Assembly: GCA_016110215.1 (NCBI GenBank)
Contig: JADWQD010000006.1
Coordinates: 1,302,001-1,366,000 of the forward strand
Length of the DNA stretch: 64,000 nucleotides
DNA from: Capronia americana
Taxonomy: Eukaryota; Ascomycota; Eurotiomycetes; Chaetothyriales; Herpotrichiellaceae
Direction of reading: 5' to 3'
The notes beneath the pieces are model-generated. The model saw only the letters and a list, made by a program, of their open reading frames with translations, ran no database searches and was not told the origin of the DNA. A program made the translations under genes and the position numbers. How positions within the stretch are numbered: the first letter of the stretch is position 1; each line of letters opens with the position of its first letter. Shown here one piece after another: positions 19,209 to 31,707 of this stretch.

Positions 19209-20358
19209 GAGTGTCGAGAATTCATGCGAATCGCACTTTGTGACATAGGGTCGAGTCGAAAGCACGGCAGAAGCCAGCTTCTCGCAGCAATAGACGTGGG
19301 TGCAGGTCGTATACCAGGCGGCCGGCTCTCGACCGCAGGTTAGTGTTATACGTCCATGCTGTCGTATCTTTTGGCTGGTGGATGGATTCGGCATGTCAGG
19401 GAGTTACGATCGATAAATACGTATACGCTGAAGACCAGTCATAGGTCAAGGTACAATTCATGCACGAGGGGTCCCTCTAGGGGGCGCCAAGCGATCCCGC
19501 CTGCCGTGCTTGCCGCCTGGGCAGGTGCAGAGCCTGTTAAAGAGTGGCCGGGGTGCTGGGTCTGCTTTCCGACCATGCATCTTTGGGGAAGGTGCCCCCG
19601 ACCTGGACAGCATCTGGCTGGCGATGGCGGTGCCGCTGGTCCCCAGAATGCGTCCCGCTAACTTTGGCTCGAGCTCGCTAGTAAATTCGCTTTCTAATCA
19701 GCGTTGCTAGGCGGCATGCTCGCTTATGTTTGACCGAATCGTCCCCTGGGGATTCCTCCCGTCAAGTCGATACACGGGTGCAGCTGCAGCACATTATACG
19801 AGACGCCACTGGGCGTGTCATCTGGGCACGCCTTCGATCGCAGATGGGGGAAGCCAATATCAGGACTTCTCCAGCGACCGTCCGTCGCGCATTAGGTGGC
19901 TCCGGTCAAAATTGTGCAGTCCATCAACCCTCGCGTCGAAGCAGATCGCCTTTCTGCTCCCCTGGTGTTGGATGACTCTACCGCGCTCTCCATCTTCACA
20001 ACGGCACATGGATCGGCCAGGGCTTCTCTTCGTCCACCAGAACTCATCGCTGGGCTCTCTGTCTTGTAGCAGTAAGCAAGAGAAACAGGAAATTAATCGC
20101 CATGTGCAGCTTGGCCGAAAGCACGAGCGCTACAAGAAGCTAGTCTGGGATCGCTGGCATCTGCCGTTCGTCTTTCGAAGGAATACAAGCCCGCCGCGTT
20201 CACAGCCCATAGCCGCGCACAGCGTTCCAAGAACGGTGTCCGCAAATGCTGGCTCGGGGCCTGGTCGAACAACCACGCAGACGACACATGAGCAGCCCTC
20301 GCGCTCGCTCCAATCCGGCCATGCCTCCGAGCGTCGACGGAATGTTTCGCAAACCAAC
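19209..20358. other. Long spacer and 5' leader, no confident gene
   Basis: The frame of the next gene is open from 19726, but the sequence before ATG 20359 reads as random. I see no repeats or RNA genes. Confidence 0.4.
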
Positions 20359-22152
20359 ATGGAGTCCGCCCCAGTACCGCCGGACAACCCTTTTCAGCTA
20401 ATCCAGTACGACCCGGCGAAGACTGCGCCGGAAAGCATCCATGCCATCCGGTCGAATGCTGTACGGTACCAATGGAAGCGTTCCAAGGAGGTGCGTCCGA
20501 AGGGAAGGAAATCAAGGATGCCTCAACCTCCCATGTCATCGTCCCAACCGACCTCTGGGACCCGGGGGAAGCGATCCGTGGGAGGTAATGCACAGTCCAC
20601 GCAGACCGAGACCGATCCGAGAACGATACCACGCGAGGAGACACAGATGATCAAAGTAACTCCGCCCAATGGGGATGCCTCGCTACAGCCAGGAGGGTAT
20701 CCCACGGAGCTCCCATCGAAAGCAGTGGCGCCCCTGCTCCACCTTGGTAGGTGTTTCCCCTCGATACTGTTGGCCGAATGCGTGAACGGCTGTGGAGGAC
20801 TAACGATGTGCAGTCTACGTAATTACCAACAGGACGTTCGTCGGTGACCAGGCGCCACCCATGTCGGTCGTGGCGGCCCGATACGTGCAGCAAATGTGTT
20901 CCCATCCAGCCTCGTTTCATGCTGCAGTCTGGGTGTGTGCGAAGGGCATGGTTGACAAGGACTCGACCAACCAAGCGGCCACCAAGCATAGGCGGTTTCT
21001 AGATTTATGCCACAGTATCGCCGTGAAATCGGTCGTTCAGATGATCTCTGATCTCGGTGACCTCAACCACCCGATTCCGGCCAATGAATTAGGCATGCTC
21101 TGCTCAGCCATGCAGTCGCTTGCGCTAGGGACCACAGACGACATTCCTACGCGTGCCACTCGCGCAGGGCCGAGACAAAGCACGCTGACGAAGCTCCAAA
21201 ATCTCCACCTCTGGGGAGTCGCGCCTCGCTGGTTGAACTACCACGAAGAAGCGGCACGGCGAATCTTGCACGCTAACGAGTCGTGTCTGGATCCTTTCTG
21301 GGCTGGCCTCAGAATCTGTCAAACACAGTAAGTGGCCTCTAGACCAATGACAAGCCGCAAGCTCAAGCCTTCGCCAGGAATGACATTATCTCGTCGTGTC
21401 GGACATTGACGAAGCCACGATCGCCCTGCTGGTTCCTCAGTGCCGACTTCGCCGACCAGTACAACAGGATCATGGTCGAAATGGAGCCGCGGCACTCTCC
21501 TGGCTTCATGAAGTATGCAACCACTCTCTCCCTCACCGTGTCTGGACCTCTCATGTCTGTAATCTCCGAGGCCATCCTCTACGATAGTATTCAAGGGGCA
21601 TACCTCTCCAACAGGCTCACATGGTTCGGCGTCCAGTACGTGTGCGACGCCCGAAATTGGACACAGCATCAAATCATGTCGCTGCCCTCCAGCGCCGAAA
21701 CAGCAACGCTGACTCTACACACCCCTCAGGCCGTGGTGTTCGACGCGGTCCGTCATGCTCTGATAGTGTACAGCCTCATTGCGATCCTCCCCTTGCCTCT
21801 ATGCTCAGTGCCTTTCCCGGAACTCGCTGATAGGCTCGAGCCTGCCATTTCCGAAGCCCTGCAGCACGGCCCCGGAGCTACATCGACAAGGTTACTTCTA
21901 TGGATATCATCCATGGCCGCGTTGGCGGCCATCGGGACGCCCAAGCGCGCGTCTCTTGTTGCACTTGCCGCTCGTCTCTGCCGGAATCTGCGTATCGATT
22001 CTTGGGAGTCGATGCAAGCCATCCTTCAAGACTATTTATGGTCTGGAGATATTAGCGATTTCGACGGCATGTACCTATTCTTAGAGGTCCAGCAGCACAT
22101 GTTTGAGCAAGGCGATGGAATTGACGATATGATCGAGTATGAAATTGCCTGA
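20359..22152 (+). CDS. Fungal transcription-factor-domain-like protein, copy A
   Basis: Exons 20359-20746, 20814-21327 and 21378-22152; introns of 67 and 50 bp, phases agree; 558 residues. Near the N-terminus is NPFQLIQYDPAK, followed by an SIHAIRSNAVRYQWKRSKE basic helix. This arrangement is typical of a common fungal family often annotated as transcription factors, whose first lines read 'FVN...K...IRSHVM...R'. The C-terminal two-thirds are helical and hydrophobic, like the fungal-specific transcription-factor regulatory region. No Zn2Cys6 cluster is visible, so DNA binding is not shown. The start at 20359 places the basic helix close to the N-terminus, as in relatives. A related gene follows downstream in the same direction, suggesting tandem duplication. 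Confidence 0.65.
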
Positions 22153-23354
22153 TGTACTATTTGACGAGTTGCCACTCCACTGGCCCGACAAGGACTCCAC
22201 CATCGTCCTTCACCCCTCCACTGCTCCAGGCACAGGGACTAGAGGATCAAATGCCCGCAAGTATTATGGGGCTTTGTCTCGTTTGGCGCGCTGCGTTGCC
22301 GGTAAGCTCTCTGCCCTATCCTTTCCGGTCGCGACGTGGCTAAGAATCGTTTAGGCGCTCATGTCTCACTCCTTTGCAGCAGATTCACCTGCTGGTTTCG
22401 AGCTTCGGCAGGCGAGGGACCCCTCCTTTTGCTTCTTTGGCGAGTGGTTCGCTCGGATTTTCTTGCTACGCCATAGAAAGAAAGGGCTTCTACCGAGTAC
22501 CGAGCCTTTGATGGATATTTTGGCCTCTTTGCTTGATATATCCGGTTGACTACACTGGACACTGTGCCTTTCCAGCACATCGCTTCCAGCCTGTTTTTTG
22601 CAGAAGAGGTTCGAAGATCACTGTCTCTGCTTGACGGTCTTGGGCTCTACATAAGTCTGCACCCATGGGACGAGCACAACGAACCGCTCAGTCGCTCATC
22701 CGCTCATCGGTGTTGAATTTTGGTCGCCTCGAGCGAATCGTCCTCGGTCAAGACCACCTGCACCTTGATGCACTGATTGCCTGTCGACAGCCGGTGACAG
22801 GATACAGGCGCTCCATTACGTAGGAATTACAACGGCCAGGCCCTAATGGATTGGCATCACATCCAAAATCGACATACAGCAACCAGCACAACCATGCAGC
22901 CCGCATTAGCATTACAGACTAGAGCTGCTGGTCAAGCAGGAAAACAAAGGCTGTCGAACCTGCTGAACAGCCGGAGAACGGGTGCGACTCGCGCATGAAG
23001 ATCACCGTCAAGTTCAAGCTCCAGTTGGCGGACGACCTTGGTCTCGGCCTTGCAAGCATGGGTCATGTGGAACCCCTGTCGCTATAGGTGGGTCTCACGC
23101 ACATGCACAGGGGATCTACTAGGGTAGTTTGCAGGATTGGCAAGCTATGCCCTTTTCTGATAGTACATTTGCCGACTACCATTGGTCGGCTGCGACCACC
23201 ATCCTGGCCGGGGTGGACGGCAATCGATCCAGGCGGGTCGCAAGGTCTTAGCCTTGGGGACCTGTCATCTACTACCCGTTCTCTAATGCGGCCCTTGAAG
23301 GCGTGTTGCGACAGCTCAGATCAGACCAGACTGCACACCCCGTCCTCGACGCTC
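22153..23354. other. Spacer between tandem paralogues
   Basis: Non-coding as far as I can read. The frame of the next gene is open from about 23088 but has no features before ATG 23355. Confidence 0.4.
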
Positions 23355-25282
23355 ATGGCCAACTGTGATGCCTCGAATCCTGCGGGCCCAGTCGATGAGA
23401 GTCTGCAAGTCACTGACGGCCAGCAAATCCACCACCCAGCCATAGACTCGCAAGAAGACGACGAGCTGAATGCTGCCCGGCGTCCTGAACACCGCCGCAG
23501 ACCAACTCACGGTAGGGACAGTCGACACCATGGACAGCAAAGCCTCGTGCCAGCTAGAAAAGGGCCTGGCTTGGCAGCATCGGAGCGCGCGGCACATCGC
23601 AGCACAAATCGAGCCCTGCAGCACATTGTAAGGGAGCCGGGCGGGAGATTTGATTGTTTCAACACGTTGCCGTCTGGCGCGGACGGTGCTGACTTTGTCG
23701 CCAAGCTCGTGCTCTACGGTGAGTAAGACCAGGCGGTATAGCGCTCCGGCGGGCAATGGGAGGGGCTTTGAGACGCGGATGTGCTGATATCTGGGTGTCA
23801 CCACAGCTCACCACCAGGTCTACTCTAACTTCTTCGTGGGCGAAGTCGGCGACACAAGCGTCCTCCCTTACACCAAATATGCACTCCACCACGAACACGC
23901 CTACTGGGGAGCAGCATGGTTTTCCTGCACCAGCCGACGGTGGCTCGCCGGTCGATCTATGCAGCATACTCCCCAGGAGTTGTTCTTCTACACCAAGTCG
24001 CTGGAATCACTGCGACAAGCCCTGAGTGATCCTACGCTCGCAACGCACGAGAGCACCATCTCGACAATTCTCCATCTTTCATTCCCGCCCTATTTGCCCC
24101 ACGTTGACAGGAACATACCGCGGCCGAGACAATCGAATTTCAAGACGTGGAATCTGCTGCATTTGGCGACGGGCCTCAACGTGGCCGAGGAGCACATGCT
24201 CGGCCTGGCCACGGTGGTCAAGATGCTCGGCGGCGTGCATAACATCCAGAGCGCTCAGATCCGCCGATCGGTATGCTTGTGAGTTTGTTGTTGTTGTTAT
24301 TGCTCGCTCGAGAGAGAACGACCGCGCATGCAACAAGCTGACGTCTGGTAGTCAGGGCATCCACTTCTCCGGCCGCCACCTCAAAGCGCCTCTCTTCCCA
24401 TTTGCCAGCCTCCACCCCGTCGAACAGCTGGTGCATGCGTCACGGCTGCTGCGCTCGCGGGACGCCTTTGACACCATCTCCATCTTCCCCCAGACGAGTC
24501 CGAGCCGGGGCACGGGATTCGACGACATCTCCTTCCCCGACGTATCCCCCGGGACTTCTCCCCCGCCGGCTGTGGTGTGGGCGTACCTGGCGGACATGAC
24601 GACTATCCTGGAAGACTACGCCTCGGGAGGTTCGATGCAGAGTCAAACATCTGTAATTCTCGACCAGATGCAATTCACGCAGCACAGTCTATTATCACTC
24701 CCTCCGTCAGCGGATCTACGACGAGAAGAGCAGCGGGACCAATACGATACGGCGGTAAGCCCGGCGCGGCAACAGGAGGAGCGGACCCGGCTTCAAATCT
24801 ACGAGATCACGCGATGGGCATGCATCTGTTACGCCAACCTCATCACCTACCCGACCGACTATTCGACATTTCCTCGCCTCCGACTCGCGAGGCTATTACT
24901 ACACGAATTGAATGTCCTGTACGACGCTGATACCGATACCGAAGCAATGGTCGCTCAACTCACCCGCGCAGAATTACGACTCGTCTTCTGGGCCACGGTG
25001 CTTGGCGCGATCATGGCCGTCGGATACGATGCCGAGCGAAGATCGTTTGTCGCCCTGGTCGCGCGCTCTGCCGTGGATGCCCACGTGCGGTCCTGGATGG
25101 AGGCCAAGGACGTCATGGAGTCGTTTCTCTGGCACGGTCAGACGAGTGATCCGGATGCGCTGAAGCTGTGGGTTGAGGTTCAATCGCTTGGAAGTGCGAG
25201 TGCGAGTGGGAGAGGGAGAGGAGGCCCCGCGGGAGGGAGCGTCAGGTTGCCAGAAAGATTGGCCAGCGGAGAAAGGTCGTAG
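23355..25282 (+). CDS. Fungal transcription-factor-domain-like protein, copy B
   Basis: Exons 23355-23718, 23807-24278 and 24352-25282; introns of 88 and 73 bp; 588 residues. After a polar, Arg/His-rich N-terminal region comes GRFDCFNTLPSGADG, which has the look of the 'D.F.TLP' segment of this family. A long helical C-terminal half follows, with EITRWACICYANLITYP and RLARLLLHEL. A closing stretch, WMEAKDVMESFLWHGQTSD, parallels WESMQAILQDYLWSGDISD in copy A, so the two genes are related. No zinc cluster is visible. The tail after 570 is Gly/Arg/Ser-rich. Regulator function is inferred only from family resemblance; the start codon is the least certain part. Confidence 0.65.
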
Positions 25283-25505
25283 TTAATAGTAATACAAATA
25301 TCGGGAATCGTCGAGCGTTGTTCTCCGCTGACTGAGGCACTTGTATGAACTCTAACAGCGGACTCGAACAGTGGACTCGAAACACTGGATGGACAGTACA
25401 CAAATGACAACTGTGGCATCTGTGCCGGGATGAATAGTTCAGTTGACCTATGTTGCATGTAGTGCATAGTGCATACTGCATACTGCATACATCCATACAG
25501 TCCGG

Positions 25506-25540
25506 TACAGTGCAGTGCAGTGCAGTGCAGTGCAGTGCAG
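25506..25540. repeat. TGCAG pentanucleotide microsatellite
   Basis: Six to seven perfect copies of TGCAG in a row. Confidence 0.9.
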
Positions 25541-25707
25541 CTGAGTAAGTCCACTACGGTACAACACAGTATAGTATAGCAGGGAGAGTGTATTGTAGTA
25601 TAGCAGGGAGAATCTATCGCAATACGATATAGTAGGGAGAATCTATCGTAGTATAGGTAGCTGAATGAGTCAAGTCCGGTCCAGTCCGGTCCAGTCCTGT
25701 GTACAGG

Positions 25708-25775
25708 AGAGAGTAAAGCAGAGCAGAGCAGAGTAAAGCAGAAGAGTGCAGAGCAGAGCAGAGCAGAGCAGAGAA
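25708..25775. repeat. AGAGC-type pentanucleotide repeat, interrupted
   Basis: Repeats of AGAGC/AAAGC (gagcagagcag) in two blocks, split by a short GAAGAGT interruption. Confidence 0.8.
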
Positions 25776-26329
25776 GCTGCGCTCCTAACTCTATACAATC
25801 ATCTAACGGAGTATACTACCTAGGTAAGAACAAAATCTTCAATTACTCCGGACAACTTATCCTACAGTACGACTCGCTACGACGGTCCACGGAACGACAT
25901 TAAGGATCTTGACTTGATTCGACCCGACTCGACTCGAAGAGACTCGATCCGATTCGACTCGTTATATTCCCACTACCATATTAATTAAAGACCGATGCGG
26001 AGACTAAAGTTTCGAGACAGAGAAGCGGTATCATACATATCTAGGGAACACGCACTCACTCGCTCACTCACATGAATACACATACAGACACACACACAGT
26101 CTACGCACACAGGGACGGTCATTCGATCTACGCCATCTCATCTCTCATCTCAGCCCAGCTTCAGCTCTCAGCTTTATTACATTCTGCAGTCCTACAGCCG
26201 CACAGTGAGATACATACCCGTACATACATACATACATATATAGCCACCTACATATCCCACCCACCGCACGCACGCAACGAGCAAGTCTGCCATATCTTCC
26301 AGCGAGTCTAATCTTATCTATCTACTTAT

Positions 26330-28080
26330 CTATAACATCGCATCAAACTCCGGGTTCACCCAACTTGGTGTCCCGGTCTTGGCTCTCAAGACTGGCCCGT
26401 ACCTGTGCAGGAGTCCGAAGATGGGTAAGGCGCCGAAGAAGACAATGATCCCCTGGGCCGCGAAGCACCATGTCCAGCCCGAATCGGTTTGCCAAGGGGC
26501 AATGAAGAACTGGGAAGAATTGCAAGTCAGCTCAGTACGATTTCAACAATGGCAGGCGCAGGCCGAGAGAAATTGAGAACCTACCGGATCGATAAAGGCC
26601 GACAGATTCAGCAACACGGCGTAAAACGTGATGATGCTCATGCTTTGCAATGGATAACAATCCACAATGTACGCACACACGACCGTGTTGCCCATTTGAA
26701 TGCCTGCCGCGAAGAGGAAAAAAGCCACCTGTCCGACGATCCAATGGTATGCCTTGTCGACGCTGATGCCCCAGATGATAAGCCCGATGGCGCTCAGCAG
26801 TCCTGCCGGGTAGATCAGCCAGAGACGCATCTCCGGTAGGCGGACACCGCCGTTTCGTCGCGCAAGGCGCGTGCACACCACGTCGCTGAGATGGCCTCCT
26901 AGGAAGATCTCGGCGAACAGGGTGCCCAGGAGGAGTCCGATGAAAAGGAGGCCTTGGATCTGTGGCGTATAGTCCAGATAGGCGGCTGGGAGCATGGTGA
27001 TGACGCTGAGCACCCACCAGTACCAGAGGAAGCAGTACGTGCAGACGGCGATTGAGACGACGAGGAACTTCCATGTCAGAACGAAGCGGAGCACCGCGTC
27101 GTACACGGCCGGGTGTCGCATTCCCGGCACGGGCTTGTAGTTGATGAAAAGGAGCTTCTTGGTCCGCGAGAGGTGGACCGCGCTGGCGTCGCTGCGGCGG
27201 CGGCCGACCTTTTCGATGTCGATGGCCGTCTCGTCCGCAGCAGTCGCCATCGGCAGTTTCGACAGCATGTGGTTCCGTGGATACAGCGTTTCGGGCATGA
27301 AGGCCAATTCGAGGACAATGAGAACGCCGAACAAGATCGCGGTGAACCACTGGATCCACGCCGATGAGACGATGTTCAGGAAGCCGCCGAATATGGGGCC
27401 GACGAGCAGGCCGCTGTCGATGGCCAAGACCCAGAGCCCGATTTTCTGACCTCGCTGATGCTCGTAAAACATGTCGTTGATGGCGGCGAGGCCGACGGTC
27501 GAGGCTGGAGCCACCCCAAAACCCTGGAAGAACCGGGCGGCCATGTAGCCGCCATAGTTCGACGCTTCAGCGGCGCCGATCGTCGCACCGAATGCCATCA
27601 GAGTCCCGGCGATAAAGATGACTCGGCGGCCGAAGATGTCCGCCAGAGAGCTCCATATCAGAGGCCCGACCGCGAGACCCAATGCCGGAATGGCCACCGT
27701 CCAGTTGACTTGGGAATAGCTGATGGCGAACTGCTCCTGTAAATCCGGGAAGCTGGGCACGGTGGTCGTCGTAATGTACGTGAACAGGAAATACCTTTCG
27801 CTCAAATTAGTCGGCGCTCGAATATGCACCAGCGACGAACGTACTTGAACATGACAATCGCCAGGATCGCATGCTTCTGAAAGCTGGACCAATTCAGAGG
27901 ATCCAGCGGGTCGGTCGTCGGCTGAGGATGAAGTCGAATCCCATCTCGCGTCACGAGGTTCTCGACAGCTGGCGGCGGAGGGGCGATCGTGCTGTCCTCG
28001 CGCTTCTCCTGCAACGGCTGCTGCATAGTTTCACCCCCGGCGATGGGGACCGCCTGCTTCTCGTTGTCGATGTCTGCCAT
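26330..28080 (-). CDS. MFS transporter (DHA1-like drug/metabolite antiporter type)
   Basis: Exons 28080-27845, 27794-26585 and 26509-26330; introns of 50 bp (CTAAT branch site) and 75 bp; 541 residues. The N-terminal cytosolic tail ends in the fungal MFS hallmark DPLDPLNWS. About twelve membrane segments follow. Loop 2-3 carries a GRR-type motif (LADIFGRRVIF), and the fourth to fifth segments have ARFFQGFGVAPASTVG and a W-x-LAIDSGLLVGPIFGGF motif-C-like stretch. The central loop is long and basic, as usual. The last exon adds the twelfth segment and ends in a short polar tail. The substrate is unknown. The MATE carrier next to it (29194) is divergent from this gene. Placing the two together as an export pair is only a suggestion. 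Confidence 0.85.
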
Positions 28081-29193
28081 TGTGAGTTTGAATCTGGAAC
28101 TGGACGGCAACCACGCGGCGAATGAAAACAAAAGTCAAAACGAAACAACAAGGCGGTTGATCAATAGCTTAAGGCCAAGGGAAAGTCTTGTCGAAGTTTT
28201 CGCAGCAGCCACCGTTCGACAGGCTTTGCGGTCCACAGCTGAGGCAAGACTATGGGCCCCTCCCCCAGACCCGACCGAGATCAACACCCACCTTGCATGG
28301 CACGTTATCTCGGTTCTTGTGACGCATTTCGCGAGGTAAAAACGTGCGGGCGGGATCTCCTCGACGACCTCATCGTAGTGCCTGGGCATCGTGAAATGTG
28401 GCTGCCAGATTTGATGATGACACCCGTAGACCGGCGGAGACGATTGCAGCGAAGGAAGCAATACCCGTCGCCAAGGGATCTTGTCCAAGATATCATCGCA
28501 CAGCTGCTGGTAATTAGGGGCGCCGATGGGTAAGATAAGGACGGTGGACGGGCTGATAGGCGACATCTGATGGGCGATTTGTCGTTGAAAGATAAACAAG
28601 GGGCTTTGCTTGATGATGATACCAAGCCTTCAGCCGATGCGGCCGCTCCAAGATCCTCTGGCTCTTCATTCGTGGATCCCTGAGGGACTCTGGACCACGG
28701 CGGAGAAAGTCGTACAGGGCTGAAGATAAGGACCGACATGCCTCGTTATTGGCCGATGCCACCGGTTTGCTCAGCAGCATCTTTCGACGCGTCTGCGTCT
28801 CTTCGCTTTCGCGATAGGGCTTTTTGCCGTTACGTTTCGCCATGACCATCTGCTGCTACGGGAGAGGCCCTCAGGCATGCATGATGCGGTGGATCGAGGA
28901 TCCTGGCACCGTCCAGCACCAATATCTCGGTGGGCCTCTTTGTTGATGCAATGACTTACCAGATCCACAAGCTTTGTGATCGTCCTTATTGCTAACGTCC
29001 AGCTTACCTCACGTCTGTATCGTTTTCGTTCAGATGGCGAAGTTGTCACACTTGAAAATAGTCCAGTCTGAACCCTGCTAACCGCAGCCATGCGTATATA
29101 CAGCTCGACAGGTGAGTTTGCTGTCTAACAACAGGAGTATGTCCTGCTCACAGGTGTGGCCTTGCAGAAGAAGACCACGACAGGCGGCGTTCG
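28081..29193. other. Divergent spacer between two transporters
   Basis: 1.1 kb. Several minus-strand frames (28135-28599, 28514-28849) overlap each other and show no domain. I treat this as promoter DNA, possibly with a decayed gene. Confidence 0.35.
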
Positions 29194-30750
29194 ATGGCGC
29201 TGATCAACGAGGAGATCCAGCGGCAGGAGCCCGACGAGCATACTGGGCTCCTGCCGAAGAAGCGCGACGACGAGGATGAAACACCAAGCCAGGAGGAAGG
29301 CGAGCTCATGGACATCCTGCCCGAGGACGAGACGCCCACACGGACGCTGGTCCTGCACGAATTCTGGGTGTTGCTTCGAGGCTCGATTCCAGTCATTCTG
29401 GCGTACACGTTACAGAACTCGCTGCAGACGGTGTCTATCCTGATCGTCGGCCGAGCATCGCCGCAGGACCTCTCAACCGCTGCCTTTTCATACATGTTCG
29501 CCATGTGCTCGGGCTGGCTCATCGGGATGGGCGGTTCGACGGCCCTGGATACCTTGGCGAGCTCGACGTTCACAGGCAGCAAGAACAAGCACGACCTTGG
29601 CATCCTCCTTCAGCGCGCCTTCATCGTGCTGACCCTGTTCTATATTCCGGTTGCGATCATCTGGCTGTGCTCGGAACCCATCTTCAGGGCGCTTGGTCAG
29701 AGTCCGCAACTATCGCATGACAGCTCCAAATTCTTGGCCTGCCTCATACCTGGCGGCCTGGGCTATATCTATTTCGAGACGATGAAGAAATACCTCCAGG
29801 CACAGGAGATCATGCGGCCGGGAACATATGTGCTCCTGATCACGTCACCGATCAGCGCGTTGCTGAATTACCTGTTCGTCTACAAGGCAGGTTGGGGCAT
29901 CCTCGGCGCACCCTTTGCTACCGGCATTGGGTACTGGCTTTCATTCCTTGGGCTGGTGCTGTACGCCAAGTTTGTCGCCGGCGGCGAATGCTGGGGCGGA
30001 TGGTCAAAGAGGTGTCTGCAGAATCTCGGGGTCTTTGCGAAACTGGCGGCCCTCGGTTTCATACACGTTGGCACTGAATGGTGGGCTTTCGAGATTGTTG
30101 CATTGGCTGCCGGCCGCCTCGGAGAGATTCCACTCGCGTCACAGAGCGTGATCATGACGGCCGACCAAGTCATGAACACCATCCCCTTCGGCATTGGTGT
30201 CGCTGCCAGCGCGAGAGTGGGCAACATGCTGGGCTCACGGAACGCAAAGGGCGCGTCACGGTCTGCAAACACCGCGGCCTGGCTGAGCATGATCATGGGA
30301 GCGCTGGTGCTCGCGGTCCTGATGGGCACCAGGAACGTCTTCGCCAAGATCTTCAACGACGATGAGCGGGTGGTGAAGCTGACGGCGGAAGTCTTGCCGT
30401 ACGTGGCCCTGTTTCAGATTGCCGATGGGTTGAACGGCAGTTGTGGCGGATCTCTACGAGGCATGGGCCGCCAGCACATCGGCGCCGCGGTCAACATCGT
30501 CAGCTACTATTGTGGCGCTCTCCCCCTGGGTATCTGGCTCGCTTTCCACGGCTGGGGGCTCCCTGGTCTCTGGGTCGGCCAGTGCATAGCTCTGTATCTG
30601 GTCGGGATTGCCGAGTGGGCGATCGTGGCCTTCAGCAACTGGGACTACGAGGTCGAGAAGGCATTCTCCCGGATGGACAAGGATGAACTGGTGGAAAACG
30701 GCCATGCCGGGTCCGCAGGGCCAGCGCCCGCGGGAAACGGCCCTCAGTGA
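29194..30750 (+). CDS. MATE-family multidrug/toxin efflux transporter
   Basis: A single exon of 518 residues. MATE proteins export organic compounds against proton or sodium gradients at the plasma or vacuolar membrane. Seen: an acidic N-terminal tail with the DEHTGLL dileucine-like motif, then two six-segment bundles. The first bundle includes PVILAYTLQNSLQTVSILIVGR and GMGGSTALDTLASSTFTG, matching the family's 'ALDTLCGQAFGA' signature in altered form. The second includes IPLASQSVIMTADQVMNTIPFGIGVAASARVGNMLGS, which is strongly conserved in the family, and the GLNGSCGGSLRGMGRQHIGA stretch. ATG 29194 opens the acidic tail and is preceded by in-frame stops. The fungal relatives resemble yeast Erc1. 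Substrate not predictable. Confidence 0.9.
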   Translation: MALINEEIQRQEPDEHTGLLPKKRDDEDETPSQEEGELMDILPEDETPTRTLVLHEFWVLLRGSIPVILAYTLQNSLQTVSILIVGRASPQDLSTAAFSYMFAMCSGWLIGMGGSTALDTLASSTFTGSKNKHDLGILLQRAFIVLTLFYIPVAIIWLCSEPIFRALGQSPQLSHDSSKFLACLIPGGLGYIYFETMKKYLQAQEIMRPGTYVLLITSPISALLNYLFVYKAGWGILGAPFATGIGYWLSFLGLVLYAKFVAGGECWGGWSKRCLQNLGVFAKLAALGFIHVGTEWWAFEIVALAAGRLGEIPLASQSVIMTADQVMNTIPFGIGVAASARVGNMLGSRNAKGASRSANTAAWLSMIMGALVLAVLMGTRNVFAKIFNDDERVVKLTAEVLPYVALFQIADGLNGSCGGSLRGMGRQHIGAAVNIVSYYCGALPLGIWLAFHGWGLPGLWVGQCIALYLVGIAEWAIVAFSNWDYEVEKAFSRMDKDELVENGHAGSAGPAPAGNGPQ

Positions 30751-31707
30751 CACACGTGCACACACTCATTAGTATGTAGATTGTGTGAAATACGTACTCG
30801 CACATAGGTGATGATGTAGACTTCCAGAAAAAGAACATCGATAAGAGGATAGTGGTAAGAGAGGCCCAGATCTCTCGGCACTCGTCCACCCCCCTCCCCA
30901 CCCCCCCGATCCAAGCTTCCCTTCGCAGCCTAGCTCCGTCTCCTCACGCATTGACGTCTTCGTCTTACCAAAACGCATTTCTTCACCTCGACTGATACGA
31001 ACGAGTTCCGCTCCGGTCCAACTGATAAGCAACCCCTCGCATCGAAGCATGGCCGCATTCTTGACACACAGCATTGGCTCATGACTTTCTGACCGACCGA
31101 CTCGCACATGTCCTTGTGTGCCCCTCCGCATGGACTTGCGCGCGCGCTGATCCCAGCCATGTGGCCCCTCCCCGCGACATGCGCCAGGAGCTCGGACGTG
31201 GCAGACACATACAGCTCCCCAAGCTTCTAGACTACCACACTACCTAGTACGTACTGGGCAGTACAGGGAAGGAAGCTGCAATGATGATGGCCATGCCGTC
31301 ATGATTTGGCATTTCGTCCTGTCAACGCGGCGGGGCGCCCAAGCCATGATAGCATGTTTGCTCTATCCCTCCGGCAGCCATGGGCGTTCTAGTCCTACAG
31401 TAGCTTTAGGTAAGAGCAAACCAAGGCACAAGGATAGAGGTCAGCGCCATTGGTCCGGGCTGGAGCCGTTGTCATAACACAGGACAGTCCAGTCCGAGAG
31501 CTATCTGCAGGAACTCAGAGAGCTCCCCCTTAGCTCGTGGTGGTGGAAAAAAACAGAAGCAGCTCTCACACACCAATCGAGCTTTTGGAATTTCTCACGA
31601 ACCTCTCTTCCTCTCTCTCTCTCCCTCACTCTCTCCCCGTCCGTCAAATCTCTTACTTCCTGCCCATCGTTGTGTCCTTTCCTGGGAGACCTCGCTGTCG
31701 TTCAAGG
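30751..31707. other. Spacer and CT-rich leader
   Basis: Holds C-rich and CT-rich runs (30880-30910 and 31600-31640). The CT tract just before ATG 31708 is typical of fungal promoters/5' leaders. No gene seen. Confidence 0.5.

Larger units (their letters stand above)
25283..26329. other. Low-complexity intergenic region
   Basis: Dense in short tandem motifs: TGCAG near 25510-25540, GTCCGGTCCA near 25675-25695, AGAGC near 25708-25775, CGACT near 25915-25960, and CATA near 26220-26240. Between 25560 and 25660 a ~33-bp unit (TATAG-AGGGAGA-TCTATC-GTA) recurs imperfectly about three times. No coding frame. Confidence 0.7.
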
